The notes under the pieces are model-generated. The model searched no databases. It had not been told where the DNA came from and was given only the letters and a program-made list of their open reading frames with translations. Shown one piece after another: positions 1-9,037 of a stretch of 64,000 nt of DNA (positions are counted from its first letter, which is position 1; the number at the start of each line of letters is the position of its first letter). The stretch is from Micavibrio sp. UBA7657 (GTDB taxonomy: Bacteria > Pseudomonadota > Alphaproteobacteria > Micavibrionales > Micavibrionaceae), in contig DLHX01000017.1 of NCBI GenBank assembly GCA_002483465.1, positions 17,581 to 81,580 of the forward strand, written 5' to 3'. A program made the position numbers and the translations under genes.

Positions 1-644
<644 letters not shown>

Positions 645-672
645 GATTCCGCCTCCTCACAACCATATAATG

Positions 673-1221
673 TCAGAAAGAGTTCTTCGCCACCAGATAG
701 GCTTTTTCCTCGGGCGTGTTTTCCCGGCCCATTGCAGCGTTGCGCTCAGGATAGCGCCCGTATTTCTCGATCACGGCATAGCGCTGCTGGGCGACGAAAT
801 GGGCGACCGGGTTTTCATCCTGCATCGATTTGAAGAGTTCGAGATTCTTTTTCTGATCGGACAGGCGCTCGCTGTGTTCGAACGGGATATACAGGAAAAA
901 GCGCTTCTCGGGGCTGAGCACCTGGTCGAAGCCCTTTGAAATCGCCTGCTTGGCGATCAGCAACGCGCGCTCGTCGGTTTCGAATTCAGCCGCCGTGCCG
1001 CGAAACATACGGCGCGGAAACTGGTCGAGCAGCAGGCAGAGCGCGAGGCATCCATCCGCATCGACGTTCCAGCCGTTACAAAGCCCGTCCTTGGCCATGT
1101 TATAGGTCATGGCGAAACGGTCTTTAATAATGGAATCGAATTCGTCGCTGCGCTGGAACCACAGGCGCGGTTCGGTTTCCTCGAACCAGAAATGAGTGAT
1201 TTCCTGCCGCGTGTCGCGCAA
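673..1221 (-). CDS. DUF924 family protein
   Basis: 182-residue protein of the DUF924 family (alpha-helical, TPR-like fold, biochemical role unknown). Family hallmarks visible are HFWFEE near the start, LLLDQFPRRMFRG in the middle, and FLYIPFEHSE followed by AHFVAQQRYAVIEKYGRYPERNA. The start chosen is a TTG at 1221, 4 bp after the stop of the upstream small membrane protein and behind an AAGGAAA ribosome site, which suggests translational coupling. The length is normal for the family. The function cannot be read from the sequence. Confidence 0.85.
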   Translation of the reverse strand: MRDTRQEITHFWFEETEPRLWFQRSDEFDSIIKDRFAMTYNMAKDGLCNGWNVDADGCLALCLLLDQFPRRMFRGTAAEFETDERALLIAKQAISKGFDQVLSPEKRFFLYIPFEHSERLSDQKKNLELFKSMQDENPVAHFVAQQRYAVIEKYGRYPERNAAMGRENTPEEKAYLVAKNSF

Positions 1222-1225
1222 GGCG

Positions 1226-1483
1226 TCAGGTTTCCTTCAGGAATTCGCTGAGCTTGCGCTCGGCGCGGCGCGCCATAACCGAGAGCGCGATAGCGGGCAC
1301 GAAGGGGAAAATCAGGAAGACGATGCTGACGGGATTACGCAGCAGCGTAAAGATATTGCCGCCCTCGGATTGCTGGAAAAATGTGTAGCAGAACAGCAGC
1401 ACGCCCATGCAGGCAAAAACAAGCGCGAGAAACCGGTAGAGTTTGGATTTAATCAGGTATTCCTTGGCGCGTTCCTTGTTCAT
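1226..1483 (-). CDS. small two-helix membrane protein
   Basis: 85-residue protein not recognised as a named family. It has a charged N-terminus (MNKERAKEYLIKSK), a hydrophobic helix at about residues 18-36, a short loop, a second helix at about 50-70, and a basic tail (ARRAERKLSEF). It sits 23 bp downstream of cytochrome c1 on the same strand and just ahead of the DUF924 gene, so it is probably co-transcribed with petABC. A role in respiratory-complex assembly would be speculation. Confidence 0.6.
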   Translation of the reverse strand: MNKERAKEYLIKSKLYRFLALVFACMGVLLFCYTFFQQSEGGNIFTLLRNPVSIVFLIFPFVPAIALSVMARRAERKLSEFLKET

Positions 1484-1506
1484 GCCGCACCTCCCGTGCG
1501 ATTTGC

Positions 1507-2370
1507 TCAGTGCAGTTTAGCCCATATCCGGCGCTTGACGGCGTACATAAGACCCGCGAAGACCGCGAGGAATATAATGACCTTAATCCCGGTGCGCTTG
1601 CGCTCCTCCATGTACGGATCGGATGCCCAGGCGAGGAATTCAACCACGTCGCGTGAATATTGATCAACTGTTTGAGGGACATCGTCTTCATACGCAACCT
1701 GACCGTCCGACAGCGGCGGCGCCATGGAGATCAGGCTCTGCATCTGGTTGTTCCAGTGCTGGCCGGGCCCCGGCGTGACGCCCTCGGGAGGCGGCGCAAA
1801 ACCGGTCAGCACGCCGAAAACATGGTCGGGGCCGTGATGGCGCGCCTTGATAATCAACGAAAGATCGGGCGGCAATGCGCCGTTATTTACGGATTTGGCG
1901 GCGTTGTCGTTCGGGTACGGCGAAACGAAGTGATCGCTCGGCAGCGCGGCGCGGTCGAACATCTCGCCCTCGTCGTTCGGGCCGTCGGTGACATTGTATT
2001 GCGAGGCGATGTTTTTCACCTGGCCTTCGTCATAGCCTAGATCCTCAAGATTGCGGTAGTAAACGCGCTTGAGCGAGTGACAGGCGGCGCAAACCTCGCG
2101 GTAAACTTTCAGGCCGCGCTGAAGTGCGGCGCGGTCATAGCTGCCGAACATGCCGGAGAAATGCCATTCATTGTGGCCGTGCGGCGCGGCGGCATGATGA
2201 TCGGGCGCATGCGCCTTATCTGCTTCAGCCCCTTCCGGCGGCAATTCGGCGGCGGCCTCGAGGTCGGCGGGTGTGGGCATGGCGTGCTGTTCTGCTTCGG
2301 CGGCAAATACGAGCGGCGAAGCCGTCGCCAGGGCAAGAACGATAAAGGGAAGGATAATCTTTTTCATCAT
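1507..2370 (-). CDS. petC: cytochrome c1 of the bc1 complex
   Basis: Haem c subunit of ubiquinol-cytochrome c reductase; it passes electrons from the Rieske centre to cytochrome c in the periplasm. The 287-residue protein has a signal peptide (to about residue 23), an Ala/His-rich linker, the haem-binding CAACH motif at residues 94-98, and a C-terminal membrane anchor followed by KRRIWAKLH. Its ATG overlaps the end of petB in an ATGA junction (translational coupling). A second ATG follows directly. Gene order Rieske - cyt b - cyt c1 is the usual alphaproteobacterial one. Confidence 0.96.
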   Translation of the reverse strand: MMKKIILPFIVLALATASPLVFAAEAEQHAMPTPADLEAAAELPPEGAEADKAHAPDHHAAAPHGHNEWHFSGMFGSYDRAALQRGLKVYREVCAACHSLKRVYYRNLEDLGYDEGQVKNIASQYNVTDGPNDEGEMFDRAALPSDHFVSPYPNDNAAKSVNNGALPPDLSLIIKARHHGPDHVFGVLTGFAPPPEGVTPGPGQHWNNQMQSLISMAPPLSDGQVAYEDDVPQTVDQYSRDVVEFLAWASDPYMEERKRTGIKVIIFLAVFAGLMYAVKRRIWAKLH

Positions 2371-3650
2371 GCCGAACCTTTCAGAACAGATTCATGGATG
2401 CTGGGCGGCAGGTCGCGGCCTTTTTCATGTTTATTCAGGTAAGGAAGAATAGCCAGGAAGAAGCCGTAATAATAAATCGTGCCAAGCAGGCCCAGGTAAC
2501 TGAGCGGGATCCCGAATTTCACCGCGTCAGCAGGTTGAGAGCCGACATAACCGAGGAAAGCGAATACGGCAAGCCAGACCAGCAGCGCAATCCGGTATTG
2601 CGGACGGAAACGCGCAGAACGGATAGGATGGCGGTCAAGCCACGGCAGAACAAAAAGCAGCGCGATTGATCCGAACATCACTAACACACCGCCGAGTTTT
2701 GCGGAGATGATGACAATCTCGGTGAAGGGAATGCCGATATTAAAAGTAATGGCGCGGAGCATCGCGTAGAACGGCAGGAAATACCATTCAGGGACGATGT
2801 GCGGCGGCGTTACCATCGGGTTGGCCGGCGTGTAATTGTCCGGGTGTCCAAGCGCGTCGGGCATGAAGAACACGAAGAAGCAGAAGATGACGAGGTAGAC
2901 CAGCGTGCCGAACGTGTCCTTGATCGTATAATAAGGATGGAACGGAACGGTGTCCTGCGGACCTTTGGTGTCGATGCCGAGTGGGTTATTCGATCCGACG
3001 ACATGCAGCGCCCAGATATGCAGGAACACGACAGCGAAGATCACGAACGGCAGCAGGTAGTGCAGCGCAAAGAAACGGTTCAACGTCGGGTTATCGATTG
3101 AGAAACCACCCCAAAGCAGCGTAACGATGCTCTCGCCCACCACCGGAATGGCGGAGAAAAGATTCGTGATCACGGTCGCGCCCCAGTAGGACATCTGGCC
3201 CCACGGCAGGACGTATCCCATGAAAGCGGTCGCCATCATCAGCAGGAAAATCAAAACGCCGAGAATCCAGAGAAGTTCGCGGGGCTTTTTGTACGATCCG
3301 TAATACATGCCGCGGAAAATATGGATGTAGACGGCGATGAAGAAGAACGACGCGCCGTTCATGTGCAGATAACGGATGAGCCAGCCGCCGTTGACGTCGC
3401 GCATGATGCGCTCGACGCTGTTGAAAGCCATGGCGGTGTGCGGCGTGTAATGCATCGCGAGCACGATGCCGGTGACAATCATCAGCACCAGCATGATCAT
3501 GGCGATGGCGCCGAAATTCCAGAAATAGTTGAAGTTGCGCGGCGTCGGGAATACGCCGTATTCCTTCTGCATCATCGTGAAAATCGGAAGGCGCGAGTCG
3601 ACCCACTCGACAACCGGATTTTCAAAAGGTGTTCTTGGTCCGCTTCCCAT
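2367..3650 (-). CDS. petB: cytochrome b of the bc1 complex
   Basis: 427-residue polytopic haem b subunit carrying the quinol-oxidising and quinone-reducing sites. Diagnostic segments are WNFGAIAM, the first-helix GIVLAMHYTPH, PWGQMSYWGA, the Qo-site motif PEWYFLPFYA, and the haem histidines in HLHIW-type and YLHMNGAS contexts. The gene encodes a single fused cytochrome b and not the split b6/subunit IV form. It starts 5 bp after the Rieske stop and overlaps petC by 4 bp. Confidence 0.97.
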   Translation of the reverse strand: MGSGPRTPFENPVVEWVDSRLPIFTMMQKEYGVFPTPRNFNYFWNFGAIAMIMLVLMIVTGIVLAMHYTPHTAMAFNSVERIMRDVNGGWLIRYLHMNGASFFFIAVYIHIFRGMYYGSYKKPRELLWILGVLIFLLMMATAFMGYVLPWGQMSYWGATVITNLFSAIPVVGESIVTLLWGGFSIDNPTLNRFFALHYLLPFVIFAVVFLHIWALHVVGSNNPLGIDTKGPQDTVPFHPYYTIKDTFGTLVYLVIFCFFVFFMPDALGHPDNYTPANPMVTPPHIVPEWYFLPFYAMLRAITFNIGIPFTEIVIISAKLGGVLVMFGSIALLFVLPWLDRHPIRSARFRPQYRIALLVWLAVFAFLGYVGSQPADAVKFGIPLSYLGLLGTIYYYGFFLAILPYLNKHEKGRDLPPSIHESVLKGSA

Positions 3651-3655
3651 TGTCT

Positions 3656-4210
3656 CTATCCAATCTTAATCAGCGTGTCAGAAAGGAACGTATAAGGCGG
3701 CACTGGAAGATTAAGCGGCGCAGGACCCTTGCGGATGCGGCCCGACGTATCATAGGCCGAGCCGTGGCACGGGCAGAACCAGCCATTATATTCGCCCTTT
3801 ATCTCGCCGGTTTTCTGTCCCTGCGGAATGCAGCCCAAGTGCGTGCAGATACCGACGACAACCAGCCATTCCGCTTTTTGAACGCGGTCCTTGTCCGCCT
3901 GCTTGTCGCGCAGTGTTGAAACATCAACGGCTTCCGCGTCGGCAATTTCCTGCGCGGTGCGGCGGCGAATGAACACCGGCTTGCCCTGCCAGGTATAGGT
4001 GATCGATTGCCCGACCTGGACTGTCGACAAATCAACTTCGATCGTTGAAAGCGCCAATGTGTCTTTCGCGGGATTGAGGGAATTGACCAGCGGCCAGGCG
4101 AAAACGCCTGCCCCTACTGCGCCGAATGCCGCTGCTGTTAACTGAAGAAAATCGCGCCGTGTTTCGCCGTCCTGCGGATGGCCGTGATCGGCTTTCGTGT
4201 TGGATGCCAT
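3656..4210 (-). CDS. petA: Rieske iron-sulfur subunit of the bc1 complex
   Basis: 184-residue 2Fe-2S subunit. It has a twin-arginine-type N-terminus (ETRRDFLQL followed by an Ala/Gly-rich helix, about residues 18-42) that serves as uncleaved anchor. The cluster-binding boxes are CTHLGC and CPCHGS. The open frame extends 22 codons further upstream, but the ATG at 4210 gives the normal length and an N-terminus MASNTKADHGHPQ like other alphaproteobacterial Rieske proteins. It is first gene of petABC, with a candidate promoter upstream. Confidence 0.95.
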   Translation of the reverse strand: MASNTKADHGHPQDGETRRDFLQLTAAAFGAVGAGVFAWPLVNSLNPAKDTLALSTIEVDLSTVQVGQSITYTWQGKPVFIRRRTAQEIADAEAVDVSTLRDKQADKDRVQKAEWLVVVGICTHLGCIPQGQKTGEIKGEYNGWFCPCHGSAYDTSGRIRKGPAPLNLPVPPYTFLSDTLIKIG

Positions 4211-4247
4211 AATTATACTAAACCGGGTTTGTTTAATCGTGAGACGT

Positions 4248-4276
4248 TTAATACTTCTCTCTTTATAATCAATCAA
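4248..4276 (-). promoter_or_regulatory. candidate sigma-70 promoter of petABC
   Basis: On the minus strand a TTGATT -35-like box (4271-4276) and a TATTAA -10-like box (4248-4253) are separated by exactly 17 bp, about 38 bp ahead of the petA start. It lies in the divergent petA/trmL spacer. The match is moderate and there is no experimental support. Confidence 0.4.
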
Positions 4277-4325
4277 GGGTCAAGTATCTACTATCCATGC
4301 GAAATTTTGTTGTTTTCCACACAGT

Positions 4326-4781
4326 ATGAAAAAACCGGCCATAGCCATGTACCAGCCCGACATCCCGCAGAATGTCGGGGCCATGATGCGGCTGGCGGCC
4401 TGCACCGGCGTGGAATTGCACATTATAGAACCCTGCGGCTTTCCATGGGACGAACGGAAAATCAGGCAATCCGGCATGGATTACGTCGATAATATGGACT
4501 ATACGCGCCATGAATCCTGGGCGAAATTCCGGGAAAACACGGCGGGACGCAGGCTTGTCCTGCTGACCACAAAGGGGGCCGAGCCCTATTACAACTTTGA
4601 ATTTCAGGATGGCGATATAATACTTGCGGGGCGCGAAAGCGCCGGGGTGCCGGACGAGGTTCATAACGCCGCCCATGCCCGTCTGCTCATTCCCATGGCC
4701 GGGTCGGCGCGATCCTTGAACGTCGTCAATGCAACTTCTATGGTGCTCGGAGAAGCATTGAGGCAGGCAAATGGCGGCTGA
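4326..4781 (+). CDS. trmL: tRNA (cytidine(34)-2'-O)-methyltransferase, SPOUT family
   Basis: 151-residue SPOUT-class methyltransferase expected to methylate the 2'-O of the wobble nucleotide of tRNA-Leu isoacceptors using S-adenosylmethionine. The N-terminal YQPDIPQNVGAMMRLAACTG motif, the central LAGRESAGVPDEV and the C-terminal knot segment IPMAGSARSLNVVNATSM match TrmL. The length is typical of the minimal single-domain enzyme. Its last 11 bp overlap hemF. It is divergent from petA. Confidence 0.93.
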   Translation: MKKPAIAMYQPDIPQNVGAMMRLAACTGVELHIIEPCGFPWDERKIRQSGMDYVDNMDYTRHESWAKFRENTAGRRLVLLTTKGAEPYYNFEFQDGDIILAGRESAGVPDEVHNAAHARLLIPMAGSARSLNVVNATSMVLGEALRQANGG

Positions 4782-5613
4782 AAGAGCGATAAACGACAGG
4801 CAGAAACAGGCGGCAACGTGGTTCCGGAGCCTGCGCGACAAAATCTGCGCGGAATTTGAACTGATCGAAAAGGATTTCGGCGGCAAACCGGGCAGCTTCG
4901 AGCGCAAGAACTGGGAGAGACCCGGCGGGGGCGGCGGGGAAATGTCGCTGATGCGCGGTCAAGTTTTTGAAAAAGTCGGGGTGAATATTTCCGAGGTCTG
5001 GGGTGCGTTCCCCGAGGATTTCCGGTCGCAGATTCCCGGCGCGGCTGAAAATGGCGGGCAATTCTGGGCTGCGGGAATTTCCCTCGTGGCGCATATGCAA
5101 TCCCCCCTCGTCCCGGCGGTGCATATGAATACGCGGATGATCGTGACATCCAAATCATGGTTTGGCGGCGGGGCCGATTTAACGCCGATGATTCCGAATG
5201 TGAACGACGCCGAGGATTTCCATGCCGCACTGGAAGCCTGCTGCGACCGCCATAATCCGGGTTATTACAAACAATATAAGGAATGGGCCGACCGTTATTT
5301 CTTCCTGCCTCATAGAAATGAGCCGCGCGGTGTGGGCGGGATTTTTTACGATAATCTGGACAGCGGCAATCAGGACGCCGATTTCGCTTTCACGCAGGAT
5401 GTGGGGAAAGCTTTTCTCGATATTTACCCACAAATCGTGCGCCGGAGCATGAAACTGCCCTGGACGGAGGAGCAGCGTGAGACGCAGTTGGTCAAACGCG
5501 GGCGCTATGTTGAATTCAACCTTCTTTATGACCGGGGCACGATGTTTGGCCTAAAAACCGGCGGCAATACCGAAGCGATATTAATGTCCCTGCCTCCCAA
5601 CGTTAAATGGTAA
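4771..5613 (+). CDS. hemF: oxygen-dependent coproporphyrinogen III oxidase
   Basis: Aerobic haem biosynthesis enzyme converting coproporphyrinogen III to protoporphyrinogen IX. The family signature stretch runs from NWERPGGGGGEMSLMRG through HMNTRMI and SWFGGGADLTPM to EPRGVGGIFYDNL and VEFNLLYDRGTMFGLKTGG. At 280 residues it is a little shorter than E. coli HemF but looks complete. The start overlaps trmL by 11 bp, giving a trmL-hemF pair. Confidence 0.96.
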   Translation: MAAERAINDRQKQAATWFRSLRDKICAEFELIEKDFGGKPGSFERKNWERPGGGGGEMSLMRGQVFEKVGVNISEVWGAFPEDFRSQIPGAAENGGQFWAAGISLVAHMQSPLVPAVHMNTRMIVTSKSWFGGGADLTPMIPNVNDAEDFHAALEACCDRHNPGYYKQYKEWADRYFFLPHRNEPRGVGGIFYDNLDSGNQDADFAFTQDVGKAFLDIYPQIVRRSMKLPWTEEQRETQLVKRGRYVEFNLLYDRGTMFGLKTGGNTEAILMSLPPNVKW

Positions 5614-5713
5614 TAAAATTACTGTTTATAAGGCGTTTTGGGTTCAAAAATTTTCTTGCCTTTCCCAACTAAAAAAAGCATATTTCGCTATAAATAAGGT
5701 TGGAGATTTATAA

Positions 5714-5869
5714 ATGGAAGAAAAACAAGCACAGGCTCAGCTATTATTGTTAACTTTTTCAGGCGCAAATCTCGAAAATAAAAGCTATATATCTCCTAAG
5801 CCAAGTTATGCGCCGTACACAACCTTACACGATGAGATTATAAGAGAAGTAGATTTTAGAGTGGGCTAA
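5714..5869 (+). CDS. possible 51-residue AT-rich orphan ORF
   Basis: Uninterrupted ATG-to-TAA frame beginning MEEKQAQAQLLLLTFSGANL, with GGAG 8 bp before the ATG. It ends exactly one base before the convergent CCA-transferase stop. It is visibly more AT-rich than its neighbours and uses codons such as TTA, ATA and AGA. No family is recognised. It may be a real small gene of foreign composition or a chance frame. Confidence 0.35.
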   Translation: MEEKQAQAQLLLLTFSGANLENKSYISPKPSYAPYTTLHDEIIREVDFRVG

Positions 5870-7039
5870 TCAAAGCTGCGCGAGGCAGGCTTTCCTGTCG
5901 GGCTTGAATTCCTGGTCGATCCACCAGTATTCAAGTTTCAAAAGGGCCGCGCCCAGCGCAGGCCCTTTTTCGATGCCCGCCTTCATCAGGTCGTTACCGT
6001 CGACCGGGAAAGTCGGGATATCCCATTTCTGGATGATTTCGAGCGCCTTGTTGATATATCCGTTCATGACGCGGTCCTGCGCGACCTCGATGATCAGCGC
6101 CTGCGCCGTTGAGGTGCGGCCATGTTTATAAACTGCGACCTTTACGGCGTGGTCCTTGCCCAGATCAGGCAGCTTGAGGATTTCAGAAATGGCTTCAATG
6201 TCGCGTTTGAAGACTTTGGGAATCAACAATAATCTTTCCATGCGTTTTATGTTGTCATGGCTCAGGCCGGACAGAACGTAAAGGCGCGGCGAAACAAACG
6301 CGATGCCGAACCGGTTCTGGAATTCACAGAGATGTTTCAGCAAATCTGGTTGATATTCCGGAAAAAGAAACTGGGTCAGGACGGAGTTATTAAAAATTAC
6401 TGACAAGATATCCACAGGGTTATCCACAGATAAAATTTTCAGGAATTCCTGCGTGATGCGTTCTTTCGAAAGCGTAGGAATTTCAGCCGCAGCGGCTTTG
6501 CAGGCCTTTAGACCTTCGGTATCGGGCGCGCCTTTGCCGTATTGAGCATGAAAACGAAAGAAACGGAGAATACGGAGGTAATCCTCCCTGATCCGCGTGG
6601 CCGGGTCGCCGACGAAACGCACGCGCCGCGCTTCAAGGTCTTTTATCCCCTCGCCCGTGGGGTCGTAAATATTTCCTTTCGGGTCCGCCAGCAGCGTATT
6701 CATTGTGAAATCGCGGCGCTGCGCGTCCTCGCGCCAGTCTTCCGTAAAACTCACGACGGCGCGGCGGCCATCGGTTTCGATATCCCGGCGCAGGGTCGTA
6801 ATTTCATAAGGTTTTTTATCGACAATCGCCGTAACCGTGCCGTGATCGATGCCGGTGGGCACCACCCTGATGCCAGCAGCGGTCAGCTTTTCAGTAACAT
6901 CTTGCGGCGTCCATTGGCTCGCGATGTCGACATCAACGACCTCCTCGCCCAGCAGCATGTTGCGCACGCAGCCGCCGACGAATAATGCCTTGCCCGCTTC
7001 AAGCGCGTTCATGACACGGGACGTTTCACGTGAAACCAT
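5870..7039 (-). CDS. cca: CCA tRNA nucleotidyltransferase
   Basis: Class II nucleotidyltransferase / poly(A) polymerase-like enzyme that adds or repairs the 3' CCA of tRNA. From the ATG at 7039 the product is 389 residues: LFVGGCVRNMLLG at 19-31, the catalytic DVD at 36-38, then the RRD segment and the RNA- and SAM-independent head-domain motifs RVRFVGDPATRIREDYLRILRFFRFHAQYG. The frame stays open about 190 codons further upstream, but that part is antisense to moxR and carries no family similarity, so it was excluded. AGGA lies 5 bp before ATG 7039. A CTG behind AAGGA further upstream (near 7080) is an alternative start adding KPQDW, which aligns with longer homologues. Confidence 0.9.
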   Translation of the reverse strand: MVSRETSRVMNALEAGKALFVGGCVRNMLLGEEVVDVDIASQWTPQDVTEKLTAAGIRVVPTGIDHGTVTAIVDKKPYEITTLRRDIETDGRRAVVSFTEDWREDAQRRDFTMNTLLADPKGNIYDPTGEGIKDLEARRVRFVGDPATRIREDYLRILRFFRFHAQYGKGAPDTEGLKACKAAAAEIPTLSKERITQEFLKILSVDNPVDILSVIFNNSVLTQFLFPEYQPDLLKHLCEFQNRFGIAFVSPRLYVLSGLSHDNIKRMERLLLIPKVFKRDIEAISEILKLPDLGKDHAVKVAVYKHGRTSTAQALIIEVAQDRVMNGYINKALEIIQKWDIPTFPVDGNDLMKAGIEKGPALGAALLKLEYWWIDQEFKPDRKACLAQL

Positions 7040-7156
7040 CCAGTCCTGCGGCTTAACCTGTTTTGCCTTATAATTTTCCAGCGTTATATCCTTTAAAAAG
7101 CTATAGATAAGGCTAGTATAGCCAATCGCATCCCCGAAGTAAGGAGTCAAAATCGC

Positions 7157-8125
7157 GTGACCGACAGAGCGTTCCAGGAAGCCCACCAGAAACTGGCCAA
7201 GGCCCGCGCCGAAATCGGCAAGGTGATTTTCGGGCAAAATTCCGTGATTGACCAGACTTTGGTGACGCTGGTGTCCGGCGGGCACCTGCTCCTGATCGGC
7301 GTTCCGGGGCTGGCGAAGACGTTGCTGGTCGATACGACGGCGAAAGTTCTGGGTCTCGACACTGCGCGCGTGCAATGCACGCCCGATTTGATGCCCGCCG
7401 ATATTCTCGGCTCCGAAGTTCTGGAAGAAGGCGCGGATGGAAAACGTTCGTTCCGTTTTATCAAGGGTCCGATTTTCACGCAGCTTTTGATGGCGGATGA
7501 AATCAACCGTGCTTCGCCGCGCACGCAATCGGCGTTGTTGCAGGCGATGCAGGAAAAAGAAGTGACGGTCAGCGGCAAGGCTTACGATGTGCCGAAACCG
7601 TTTCACGTTCTTGCCACGCAAAATCCGATCGAGCAGGAAGGAACCTATCCCCTGCCCGAGGCACAGTTAGATCGTTTCCTGATGCAGGCCGATGTCGATT
7701 ACCCGGCGCGTGATGCCGAGCGCGACATGCTGATCGCGACGACAACGAATAATGTGCGCACAGCTTCGGCTGTGCTGAAGCCGGAAGAACTGCTGGAAAT
7801 TCAATCCCTCGTGCGCGATATGCCGATTGGAGATTCTGTGGTCGATGCGATTTTGACTTTGGTGCGCCGTGGCCGTCCCGATTCAGGCGCATCCGACATC
7901 GTGAAAGATTACGTTGCCTGGGCGCCGGGTCCGCGCGCGGCGCAGGCGTTGATGCTGGCGGTGCGTGCCAGTGCGCTGATTGACGGACGCGAAGCGCCCT
8001 CCGTTGACGATGTGATTGACCTCGCCGAGCCGGTGCTGAAACACCGCATGGCGCTGAACTACAAGGCGCGCGGCAGCGGTATCACCCTGCAGAACGTCAT
8101 CCGGGGTCTTTCAGAAAGTCTGTAG
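7157..8125 (+). CDS. MoxR-type AAA+ ATPase
   Basis: 322-residue AAA+ ATPase of the MoxR group, chaperone-like factors that work with VWA and DUF58 proteins. Walker A GVPGLAKT lies at residues 48-55, Walker B is LLMADEINRASPRTQSALL, and sensor-1 lies in HVLATQNPIEQEGTYPLPEAQ. It starts with GTG at 7157, 10 bp after AAGGAG. It is first gene of a tight operon with a DUF58 protein and two large membrane proteins. Confidence 0.93.
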   Translation: MTDRAFQEAHQKLAKARAEIGKVIFGQNSVIDQTLVTLVSGGHLLLIGVPGLAKTLLVDTTAKVLGLDTARVQCTPDLMPADILGSEVLEEGADGKRSFRFIKGPIFTQLLMADEINRASPRTQSALLQAMQEKEVTVSGKAYDVPKPFHVLATQNPIEQEGTYPLPEAQLDRFLMQADVDYPARDAERDMLIATTTNNVRTASAVLKPEELLEIQSLVRDMPIGDSVVDAILTLVRRGRPDSGASDIVKDYVAWAPGPRAAQALMLAVRASALIDGREAPSVDDVIDLAEPVLKHRMALNYKARGSGITLQNVIRGLSESL

Positions 8126-9037
8126 ATGGATTTGTTCCGCACGACAAAAGCCCGGGACGCGCTGCCCCTGCGCCAGCGGGCCGAGGACGCTGCCGCGCAC
8201 CTGTCATTCCTGATGGCGGAAGCGGACAAGGCGGTGGCCAGCGTTTTGCACGGCGAACACCGGCAGAGAAAATCCGGCAGCGGCGAGCGTTTCTGGCAGT
8301 TCCGTGAATACCACCCCGGCGACCGCCCGCAGGATATCGACTGGCGCCAGAGCGGCAAGACCGACAAAATTTTTATCCGCCAGAAAGAATGGCAAACCAA
8401 CCAGAGCGCCTTCCTGTGGTGCAGCCGCTCAAACGGTATGGATTTTCGTTCGCGTGATGATCTTTTGAGTAAATCCGACACCGCGAAAATTATTACACTG
8501 GCGATTGCTCTCCTTCTGACTCACGGGGGCGAGGAAGTCGGTTTATTGGGCAGCCAGCGCAAGGGCCGCTCACAGGCCGCGCTGCAAACACTAGCGGACA
8601 CATTAATGGAAAAAAATCATGAGGAAACGCTACCGGGTGATGAAACGTCACGTAATGCCTCGCTCTTTCTCGTTGGGGATTTTCTGGACACGATTGACGT
8701 CATCGAAACACGGTTTAAAAACCTGGCGGCGCAAAGCGGCAGCGGATTCGTGATCCAAATTCTCGACCCGGCGGAAATCGAGCTTCCCTATGATGGCCGG
8801 ATTATTTTTGAAACGCCTGCGGATAAGCAAAGAGAACTGGTGAACAATGTTTCATCCATCCGCGCCGAATATAACCGCCGCATCACCGCGCATATCGGGG
8901 CTGTGAAAAAAATATGCGGGGCATGTCATTGGCATCATATCCTGCACAGCACCGAGCGCGATATTAAAGACACGCTGCTCGATGTCTGGACCACACTCAG
9001 CTTGCATATTCAACGCGCGGGGACGTTACGGAGATGA
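8126..9037 (+). CDS. DUF58 domain protein
   Basis: 303-residue DUF58 protein, the usual partner of MoxR ATPases. The signature block GERFWQFREYHPGDRPQDID followed by WRQSGKTDKIFIRQKEW is at about residues 53-90. The ATG follows the moxR stop with no gap. The family has a VWA-like fold, but the metal-site motif is not clear here. The role is probably in envelope integrity, inferred from family context only. Confidence 0.88.
   Translation: MDLFRTTKARDALPLRQRAEDAAAHLSFLMAEADKAVASVLHGEHRQRKSGSGERFWQFREYHPGDRPQDIDWRQSGKTDKIFIRQKEWQTNQSAFLWCSRSNGMDFRSRDDLLSKSDTAKIITLAIALLLTHGGEEVGLLGSQRKGRSQAALQTLADTLMEKNHEETLPGDETSRNASLFLVGDFLDTIDVIETRFKNLAAQSGSGFVIQILDPAEIELPYDGRIIFETPADKQRELVNNVSSIRAEYNRRITAHIGAVKKICGACHWHHILHSTERDIKDTLLDVWTTLSLHIQRAGTLRR

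Noticed and set aside
7040..7621. N-terminal extension of the cca frame by about 190 codons
   Set aside because: It is antisense to moxR, has no family similarity, and the catalytic head begins just after ATG 7039.
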